Below are positions 1-7,592 of a stretch of DNA of 16,712 bases, piece after piece (position 1 is the first letter of the stretch; each line of letters begins with the position of its first letter). The position numbers were made by a program, and so were the translations under genes. This stretch comes from an uncultured Collinsella sp. (GTDB lineage Bacteria; Actinomycetota; Coriobacteriia; Coriobacteriales; Coriobacteriaceae). The stretch spans positions 1 to 16,712 of the forward strand of contig CAUGNQ010000045.1 in the NCBI GenBank assembly GCA_959600835.1. The letters run 5' to 3'. The notes below the pieces were generated by a model. That model was not told where the DNA came from. It saw nothing but the letters and a program-made list of their open reading frames with translations, and searched no databases.

Positions 1-621
1 GTACCAGGCGGTGAACGCCGGCCTCGGCGCGCAGCATGCCAAACGCGTCCTTGCCCTCGACGGTAAAGGTCGCACGGTCGATGCCGATGACCTCAGCCGC
101 GGGGCAGTCGTTAATGGTGACCTTCCAGCCGCGACGCTGGCAGTACTTCATGTACATCTTAAAGAGCATGAAGGTCCAGTCCTGTGCCTCCAGGCCACCC
201 TGTCCGGGCTTGATGGTCACAATCGCGTCGCCGTGATCGAACTCACCGGTAAACCAGCTCGAAAGCTCGAGCTCGTCGATAGCGCGGGCCAGGCGTTCTG
301 CCGTAGCGGCAGCCTCCTCGCGCAATGCGGCGGCATCGGGGTCGTCGCCCATCTCCTCGGCAAGCTCCAGCGCCGCGCGGGCGTCAGATAGCTCGCCGCG
401 CGCGGTATCCACGGCAGCGATATCTTCCTTGGCGCGAGCGATCTCCTCCATGGTGGCGCGAGCGGCGTCGGCGTCATCCCAAAAGCCGGGGGCCACGCTT
501 TTTGCCTCGAGCTCGGTCACGCGCGTGCGCTTCTCGTCCAAATGAAGATACGACTCGACCTCGCCGAGCCGGTCCGCAAACGCGTCCAGCTCGGCGGGCG
601 TTACCTCTAAAGCCTCGGCCA

Positions 622-622
<1 letters not shown>
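1..622 (-). CDS. prfB: Peptide chain release factor 2 (RF2), N-terminal part, runs off the window
   Basis: Class I release factor that reads UGA and UAA and triggers peptidyl-tRNA hydrolysis on the ribosome. About 207 codons are present. The N-terminal coiled-coil region (AEALEVTPAELDAFADRL, then an FWDD motif near residue 47) is followed by the PCRF core, with GEFDHGDAIVTIKPGQGG, EAQDW, MLFKMYMKYC and, at the window edge, the GVHRLV motif. The GGQ loop and SPF codon-recognition motif lie outside the window. The start is ATG at 620-622, overlapping the secA stop as TAATG, which fits translational coupling; secA-prfB order is common in Gram-positive bacteria. The frame is open through the region where many bacteria have the programmed +1 frameshift: codons read TAT CTT CAT TTG GAC with no in-frame TGA. 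Identification is firm; the C-terminus cannot be judged. Confidence 0.95.
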
Positions 623-3393
<2,771 letters not shown>

Positions 3394-3481
3394 GTGGTTT
3401 TCCTTTTTGGCCATCGCCCACGCCATGCAGCCTCGGGCGAGTTAAACACAGATAAATGTACTTTAGCCAAACAGGACGCGG

Positions 3482-3511
3482 CCTATACGGTCGACCTCGA
3501 CCGCCACGTAA
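3482..3511 (-). promoter_or_regulatory. Possible secA promoter with a palindrome in the spacer
   Basis: On the minus strand a TATAGG hexamer (3482-3487) lies 18 bases after TTACGT (3506-3511). The spacer contains the perfect palindrome CGGTCGA-GG-TCGACCG (3488-3503), which could be an operator. The -35 match is poor, so the promoter call is weak. The leader would be about 80 bases. Confidence 0.25.
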
Positions 3512-3594
3512 TAACTACGACCCGACCGACCTGCCAAAAAGGGACTGGTTTATTTTGGCAGGTTTTATCTGGGAAAACGCCGTCACTCTGCCAT

Positions 3595-3661
3595 TTGGTG
3601 CAAACCAACCTGTCCCCTTCGCACCAATCTGGTGCAATGGGGACGAGCTAGCTTGCACCAA
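3595..3661. repeat. Nested inverted-repeat element (GTCCCC / GCACCA family)
   Basis: Three perfect arms nest inside each other: TTGGTGCAA (3595-3603) with TTGCACCAA (3653-3661), GTCCCC (3612-3617) with GGGGAC (3639-3644), and GCACCA (3621-3626) with TGGTGC (3630-3635). It sits directly downstream of the rpmE terminator. The GTCCCC core recurs in other gaps of this window, so it is probably a dispersed intergenic element. Confidence 0.7.
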
Positions 3662-3705
3662 TAAAAAGAAAAGGGCCGCGCACCCGAACGGATGCACGGC
3701 CCTTA
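3662..3705 (-). terminator. Rho-independent terminator of rpmE
   Basis: Read on the minus strand, a GC-rich stem AAGGGCCG...CGGCCCTT with a short GTTC-type loop is followed by TTCTTTTTAT. It lies 35 bases after the rpmE stop, so rpmE is transcribed apart from secA. Confidence 0.9.
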
Positions 3706-3739
3706 TGCCATGAATGCGAGCGATTCCGCGGCGAGCTAT

Positions 3740-4165
3740 TTACTCAGCAGCCTCGGTGGTCTCGGCCTCGGCAGCGGCCTCCTCGACGGGAGCCTCTGCG
3801 GGAGCCTCGGCGGCCTGCTTGGCAGCCTCCTCGGCAAACTTAGCGGCACGCTTAGCCTTCTCGGCAGCCTTAGCCTCAGCGGCGGCCTTGCGAGCAGCCT
3901 CGGCCTCAGCAGCCTTGGCGGCCTTGGCAGCCTTGGCCTCCTCAGCCTTCTTGAGCTGGGCGGCAGCGGCGCCACCGAACTTGTCGGCGAAGCGCTGGAC
4001 GCGTCCACCGGTGTCGACGAACTTCTGCTGGCCGGTGTAGAACGGGTGGCACTCGTTGCAAAGCTCGACCTTCATCTCGGACACGGTAGCGTGCGTCTTG
4101 AAGGTGTTGCCGCAGGAGCACGTCACCGTGCACTCGACATACTGGGGATGGATACCCTGCTTCAT
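3740..4165 (-). CDS. rpmE: 50S ribosomal protein bL31 with long Ala/Lys/Glu-rich tail
   Basis: Large-subunit ribosomal protein. The first ~70 residues match bL31 (MKQGIHPQYVECTVTCSCGN, then CNECHPFYTGQQK, then DTGGRVQRFADKFG). The four zinc-binding cysteines are C16, C18, C36 and C39, so this is the zinc-containing form. The remaining ~70 residues are a low-complexity tail rich in Ala, Lys and Glu, first basic (KAAKAAKAAEAEAARKAAAE) and then acidic to the end; typical bL31 stops near residue 70, so the protein is about double the usual length. The start has AAGGAG 7 bases upstream. Own promoter, leader and terminator are visible, so it is probably monocistronic. The tail may be a charged coiled-coil or disordered extension; its role is unknown. 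Confidence 0.97.
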   Translation of the reverse strand: MKQGIHPQYVECTVTCSCGNTFKTHATVSEMKVELCNECHPFYTGQQKFVDTGGRVQRFADKFGGAAAAQLKKAEEAKAAKAAKAAEAEAARKAAAEAKAAEKAKRAAKFAEEAAKQAAEAPAEAPVEEAAAEAETTEAAE

Positions 4166-4187
4166 GGTAGGACTCCTTATTGGTCAG

Positions 4188-4236
4188 GCGCTGGTTACCG
4201 ATCAGCGCATAAGGCGTCTTGGTTTCCGACCAAGAC
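4188..4236 (-). promoter_or_regulatory. Tandem hairpins in the rpmE leader
   Basis: On the minus strand the leader first forms GTCTTGGT-CGGAA-ACCAAGAC (4216-4236, 8-bp perfect stem) and then GCGCTG-N9-CAGCGC (4188-4208), ending just before the ribosome binding site. bL31 is known to control its own mRNA in enterobacteria, so a similar role is possible here but unproven. Confidence 0.5.
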
Positions 4237-4249
4237 AACAAACTCGGCT

Positions 4250-4278
4250 ATGGTACCACGGCGCCGCGCGTCCCACAA
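4250..4278 (-). promoter_or_regulatory. Likely rpmE promoter
   Basis: TTGTGG (4273-4278) and TACCAT (4250-4255, with an upstream TGG) are separated by exactly 17 bases on the minus strand. Transcription would start near 4243, giving a leader of about 80 bases that contains both hairpins. Confidence 0.55.
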
Positions 4279-4359
4279 AAGGTTCACGGTCTTTTCGGAA
4301 CGACACGAATCTGACCCATCGAAACACATCTCCACCGTTCCTTCAACTGGGAAAATGCC

Positions 4360-4390
4360 GTCCCCGGGGCCTGAGAAGGGCCCCGGGGAC
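4360..4390. repeat. GC-rich 12-bp hairpin abutting the left direct repeat
   Basis: GTCCCCGGGGCC-N7-GGCCCCGGGGAC forms a perfect 12-bp stem. The preceding CTGGGAAAATGCCGTC (4347-4362) is nearly the same as CTGGGAAAACGCCGTC at 3569-3584, so related elements flank rpmE on both sides. Confidence 0.65.
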
Positions 4391-4457
4391 GTTCGACTGA
4401 CTGCGGGAACGGCCTTTCCGCTCAATGTGTTCGGCTGAGATCGGAAATCAACCAAAC
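4390..4457 (+). repeat. Left copy of 68-bp direct repeat (candidate left attachment site)
   Basis: This 68-base segment matches 11601-11668 in the same orientation at 65 of 68 positions; the differences are A/G at 4396, T/G at 4416 and A/C at 4454. It contains GTTCGACTGA (4391-4400) and GTTCGGCTGA (4429-4438), 38 bases apart. Position at the edge of the accessory segment suggests an attachment site or target duplication; a dispersed repeat is the alternative. Confidence 0.75.
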
Positions 4458-4473
4458 TGAACTAGGTTCAGTT
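4455..4473. repeat. Palindrome AACTGAAC-TAG-GTTCAGTT
   Basis: A perfect 8-bp inverted repeat with a 3-base centre begins inside the last bases of the left 68-bp repeat and is absent next to the right copy. It could be an operator or recombination-related site; no function can be assigned. Confidence 0.5.
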
Positions 4474-4480
4474 GACATGG

Positions 4481-4518
4481 TTAAAAACGAGGGGCGACGC
4501 TTTTGCGTCACCCCTCGT
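4481..4518 (-). terminator. Rho-independent terminator of the ABC operon
   Basis: On the minus strand ACGAGGGGTGACGC-AAAA-GCGTCGCCCCTCGT (14-bp stem, one mismatch) runs into a T-tract at 4483-4487. It closes the operon just after the small secreted protein gene. Confidence 0.93.
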
Positions 4519-4532
4519 CCCGGCCGGTTGCT

Positions 4533-4877
4533 TTAGTTGTACACACGGTAGTTACACTTGAACTGGGTTATGTGTCCATAGTTGGAGCGGTACCAACCCG
4601 ACGTATAGCTGATTGCCTCTGCGCCTAGATAGTCGTAGCCCTTGTTGTAGCGAAGCTGACGGTAGGTCGTGTCGTACTCTGCTACGTAAAACGTGTCTCC
4701 AGAGAAGGCTTTGTACCGGTCTTTAACCGTCGAAGCCATGTACGCGGGTTCGACATCGCCTTTCTCTCCGTTGAGCGCATAGACGGGTGCCGCGATTCCG
4801 CATAAAGCCGTTGCCACGAGGATGGCGTAGACAGCCATGCGCGACGCATTGGACTTCAGCTGTTCAAATAGTTTCAT
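4533..4877 (-). CDS. Small secreted Tyr-rich protein, last gene of the ABC operon (unrecognised)
   Basis: I do not recognise this family. With the start at 4877 the protein is 114 residues: a basic N-region (MKLFEQLKSNASR), a hydrophobic core (MAVYAILVATALCGIAA) and a likely signal peptidase I site after PVYA (residue 34), leaving about 80 mature residues. The mature part is packed with Tyr (YRQLRYNKGYDYLG, SGWYRSNYGHITQF) and has one Cys near the end (KCNYRVYN), so no internal disulfide. There is no lipobox. The start at 4877 follows the stop of the upstream ABC gene by one base (TGACATG) with GGGAG 8 bases upstream; the ATG at 4886 sits right against that site and is less likely. Co-translation with exporters and a following terminator suggest a secreted effector such as a bacteriocin-like peptide, or a transporter accessory. 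Clear lactococcin 972 features were not seen. Confidence 0.8.
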   Translation of the reverse strand: MKLFEQLKSNASRMAVYAILVATALCGIAAPVYALNGEKGDVEPAYMASTVKDRYKAFSGDTFYVAEYDTTYRQLRYNKGYDYLGAEAISYTSGWYRSNYGHITQFKCNYRVYN

Positions 4878-4878
4878 G

Positions 4879-6693
4879 TCATTCATCTCCCTCGTATGTA
4901 TCGAGGTATTCCTGCTTGAGCGTCTGCGAGGACGACTCGATCTTTTCCACGAGCGTGCCGGCCTCGATGAAGTAGAACGAGTTGGTGAGGTCTGCCAGGT
5001 CGTCGAGCAGATGGCTTGAAATGAGCACGCTGCGTCCCCGCGCCACTTCGCTGCGCATCGCGTCGCAGGAGGTTTTCCGTTTTCCCGGATCGAGGCCGTT
5101 CAGCGGTTCATCGAGGATGAGGTACGGGCAATCGGTCGCTATCGCCATGGCAAGCTTTACCTGCTGCTTCATTCCTGTCGAGAGTTTACGGGTCGGCTTG
5201 TCGAGATATGGGGAGATTCCGAGGGAGTCGCAGAGCGAGTCGATGTCGGCGGCCGATTTCCACGCCTCCCTAACGAAAGCAAGGTGCTCGATGGCCGATA
5301 GCGTGGGATAGAGATCCGCGCCGCCCGAAGAGCTCAGGTAGACGAGTTCTGCAAATTCGGCTGATCGACGTTGGCAGATTCCGTCTGCCGCCAGGCTTCC
5401 CGAGCGGATGCGGGTGGGAAATTGGCCCGACAGCGCTTCAAGAAGGGTGGTTTTCCCCGAGCCGTTGGGAGCAACGAGGCCCGCCGCCGTTCCCGGGCTC
5501 AGGAAAAGCGACCCGATTGAAAGTATCGTCGTGCTTCCGTATCCCACGCTCGCGTCTAGAAGCTCGAGCCCATGGTGCTTTTTCGCGGGTCCAGGCTGTT
5601 TGGGGGAACGTGTCGCAACGGCGCCGACCGCAAAAAGGACCGCGACGTATGCCAGGGCCACGGCAAGCATCGATGCGCTGCCTGAACCGGAGCCAATGAA
5701 TTCTGTCGGGAAGCATCCTACGTAGCCCGTTGCCTCGATAGGCGAGAACACGGCCAGCGGCAGGAGATTGAGCGCGGCGTTATGCCCTAGTGCCGAATCG
5801 GACAGCAACGGGAATGCCGGGGCCGCGACAAGCAGCGCTGAGGTAAGGGGGCCCGCGAGGACGCGCCTCGTTGCGGTCGATAGGACGGCGGAGCAAACGG
5901 ATATCAAGGTTCCGCCCGCAAGCAGCGCGAGAAGCAGGGCTGTGAAGACGTTTCCCGCGGTCGTGGTGGTAAGCGCGCCGTCATGGAAGAAGGCGATCGG
6001 GTACCCAATTTGCCCGAAGCCGTTTAGGACCAAGGCGTAAATGCCCCCGGGTGCGAGGCCGGCGAGGAGCATCGCGGTCCCCGCGACGATTATCGAAAAC
6101 ACGATCTGGATAAGGCGCCGGAATTTGGGCACGGGCGCCTTCGCCGCCAGGGTCGCAGGCCTTGTGGCCCCGAGCAGGAGTATCGACGAGAGAAGGAAGG
6201 GGATGAAGGGAAGGAAAGACGGCGCCATGGCAATGGCGTAAGGCAGGAAGGAAAGGAATGGCAGATCGCTTGCGGAGGCTGGAATGTGCGTGATGCCGGA
6301 ACTGCTCAGAGCACGGCAATATGCGAGTGCCGCGTCATTGGTCTCTCGGTCTCCCACGATGGATCCGGATTGGAAGCCTTCGCCCATGAGCGCGTAGTAG
6401 CTCTCGGCAGAATCGAGAAAGGCGGCGTCGGTTTGAGCGGCAAGAGCGGCGTTCGCGTATCTTGCAAGCTCCGCGTCGACTTGCTGCTCTGGCGATAGGT
6501 CTATGCCGTTGGCCTGGGGTGCGCGCGTATTGAATGCGTCGACAAAGCCCTGCATGCCCTGCTTCATAAAGAAGGGCCCGTAGATGGGTGAATTGAACGC
6601 AATGGGGACGGAAAAGGCTGCAGCGAGAACGAGCGTACAAATCCATGCGGCCTTGTCTCTTAGGATCAGTTTGAGAAGAAGTCGACAGTACAT
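4879..6693 (-). CDS. ABC transporter, ABC-2 type permease fused to ATPase
   Basis: A half-transporter of 604 residues, presumably active as a homodimeric exporter in the membrane. Residues 1-360 are a permease module: one N-terminal membrane segment (about 15-33), an outside loop to about 145, then roughly five hydrophobic segments, with NGFGQIGYP at 224-232 and GALTTTTAG at 239-247. Residues 375-604 are an ABC ATPase: Walker A APNGSGKTT (408-416), signature LSTGMKQQ (504-511), Walker B YLILDEPLNGLDP (524-536) and H-loop His561. The first Walker A Gly is Ala, and the Q-loop region reads YLSSSGGADLYP without Gln. An in-frame TGA lies just before the start ATG. A 153-base gap separates it from the upstream ATPase gene, and the secreted protein follows by one base. 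Fusion order permease-then-ATPase and shared motifs with the upstream pair suggest duplication. Substrate unknown. Confidence 0.9.
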   Translation of the reverse strand: MYCRLLLKLILRDKAAWICTLVLAAAFSVPIAFNSPIYGPFFMKQGMQGFVDAFNTRAPQANGIDLSPEQQVDAELARYANAALAAQTDAAFLDSAESYYALMGEGFQSGSIVGDRETNDAALAYCRALSSSGITHIPASASDLPFLSFLPYAIAMAPSFLPFIPFLLSSILLLGATRPATLAAKAPVPKFRRLIQIVFSIIVAGTAMLLAGLAPGGIYALVLNGFGQIGYPIAFFHDGALTTTTAGNVFTALLLALLAGGTLISVCSAVLSTATRRVLAGPLTSALLVAAPAFPLLSDSALGHNAALNLLPLAVFSPIEATGYVGCFPTEFIGSGSGSASMLAVALAYVAVLFAVGAVATRSPKQPGPAKKHHGLELLDASVGYGSTTILSIGSLFLSPGTAAGLVAPNGSGKTTLLEALSGQFPTRIRSGSLAADGICQRRSAEFAELVYLSSSGGADLYPTLSAIEHLAFVREAWKSAADIDSLCDSLGISPYLDKPTRKLSTGMKQQVKLAMAIATDCPYLILDEPLNGLDPGKRKTSCDAMRSEVARGRSVLISSHLLDDLADLTNSFYFIEAGTLVEKIESSSQTLKQEYLDTYEGDE

Positions 6694-6846
6694 TCAGAAG
6701 CACCTACGTTCCTCAAAGAATCGTTAGATTAAAAGTAACAGACCGGATGAAGATACGTGCGACGGGGGCGAGGCGAATGGCTGAGCGGTATCGATACGCG
6801 GGTTCAACGGTATCACATTGGCCACATAGATTTTTAACTTGCATTT
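6694..6846. promoter_or_regulatory. Intra-operon gap, possible internal promoter
   Basis: This 153-base gap between the ATPase gene and the fused transporter contains the self-complementary GTATCGATAC (6788-6797). Near 6728-6738, on the minus strand, GTTACTTTTAA resembles GTTACTTTTTAA near 9908-9919 in the operon's control region. A TAATCT hexamer overlaps it, but no good -35 is visible. Confidence 0.35.
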
Positions 6847-7587
6847 CTACCCGCCCTTTTCGTAGAGTCGCCGATACGTGCTTAGCGCACCCTCGGCGCG
6901 TCCGGCAGGCTTTGCGAAATGGGATCCAGGAGACTTCGGCGCAGCATCATCTTGCGGAATGCTTCTAATGAGCCTCCCATCCTTCAAAAACAGAATCTCA
7001 TCGCACAGCCTATCGACCGAATCCAAGATGTGGGATGACATGATGATGCACGTACCAGAATCGGCCAGCTTCCTGAGAATCTCGGAATGCAAGTCCACCC
7101 TGCTGGGGTCGAGCGCGTTCATGGGCTCATCTAATAGAAGGTACCGCGCGCCCGTCGCATACGCAATCGCCAGGGTAAGCTGCTGCTTCATGCCCTGGCT
7201 CAGAGTGCGGATCCTCATCTTCGCGAACTCGCCTATCTGCGTTTGTTCCACTATCTCTTCGATATCGCGAGCATGCGGCCACATATCGCAAACCATCTTG
7301 AGGTGATCTTCCGCACGCAATCCGGGATACAGCAGCGTCCCCTCACCAGGTGCATAGAAGATCATAGAACGGACCTCTCTCGCACCCGTACCCTGCACCT
7401 CATCCAGAACGATGCTCCCGTCCACGCGAGGACCCGGCAAACCTGCCATCGCACGCAGCAACGTCGTCTTTCCATGCCCGTTCGGAGCGACGAGACCGTA
7501 GACCGTACCCGGGGCAAACTCAGCGTTCACCGAATCTACGAGCACCTTCTTTCCATAAGAGATCGTCAGCGTTTGAAGGTCAATCAT
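6847..7587 (-). CDS. ABC transporter ATP-binding protein
   Basis: Cytoplasmic ATPase of 246 residues, predicted to pair with the permease encoded just upstream. Walker A is APNGHGKTT (34-42), signature LSQGMKQQ (129-136), Walker B YLLLDEPMNALDP (149-161) and H-loop His186 in SSHILDSVDRL. As in the fused gene, Ala replaces the first Walker A Gly and the Q-loop region (FYAPGEGTLLYP) lacks the usual Gln. The C-terminal tail of about 40 residues has no clear domain. An ATG at 7596 overlaps the permease stop (ATGA) but lies against its GGGG; the ATG at 7587 has AAAGGGG 9 bases upstream and gives the standard MIDLQTLTISYG opening. Both starts imply translational coupling. Export rather than import is inferred from the ABC-2 type partner and the lack of a binding protein. 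Confidence 0.92.
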   Translation of the reverse strand: MIDLQTLTISYGKKVLVDSVNAEFAPGTVYGLVAPNGHGKTTLLRAMAGLPGPRVDGSIVLDEVQGTGAREVRSMIFYAPGEGTLLYPGLRAEDHLKMVCDMWPHARDIEEIVEQTQIGEFAKMRIRTLSQGMKQQLTLAIAYATGARYLLLDEPMNALDPSRVDLHSEILRKLADSGTCIIMSSHILDSVDRLCDEILFLKDGRLIRSIPQDDAAPKSPGSHFAKPAGRAEGALSTYRRLYEKGG

Positions 7588-7592
7588 CGAGA

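Larger units (their letters stand above)
3427..3739. other. secA-rpmE intergenic region
   Basis: About 313 bases without a gene. From right to left it holds the rpmE terminator (3662-3705), a nested hairpin element (3595-3661), a hairpin CTGCCAAAA...TTTTGGCAG (3530-3561) and the weak secA promoter candidate. Short reading frames here have no ribosome binding site or protein-like composition. Confidence 0.6.
4166..4532. other. Intergenic region between rpmE and the small secreted protein gene
   Basis: About 367 bases without a gene. It contains the rpmE leader and promoter, a GC-rich hairpin (4360-4390), the left 68-bp repeat (4390-4457), a palindrome (4455-4473) and the operon terminator (4481-4518). 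This is where the housekeeping chromosome meets the candidate island. Confidence 0.6.

Noticed and set aside
3692..4438. 248-residue plus-strand frame with Gly/Leu/Ser repeats
   Set aside because: It is the complement of the Ala-rich tail of bL31 and of its leader; the repeat look is a composition artefact.
4390..4457. tRNA 3' end as the attachment site
   Set aside because: GTTCGACTGA recalls a T-loop, but no acceptor stem or cloverleaf can be built around either copy of the repeat.
4533..4877. Lactococcin 972 family bacteriocin
   Set aside because: Signal peptide and aromatic content are suggestive, but the family's usual Trp/Gly and His/Ser pattern could not be matched, and linked exporters in that family are of a different type. 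Left unassigned.
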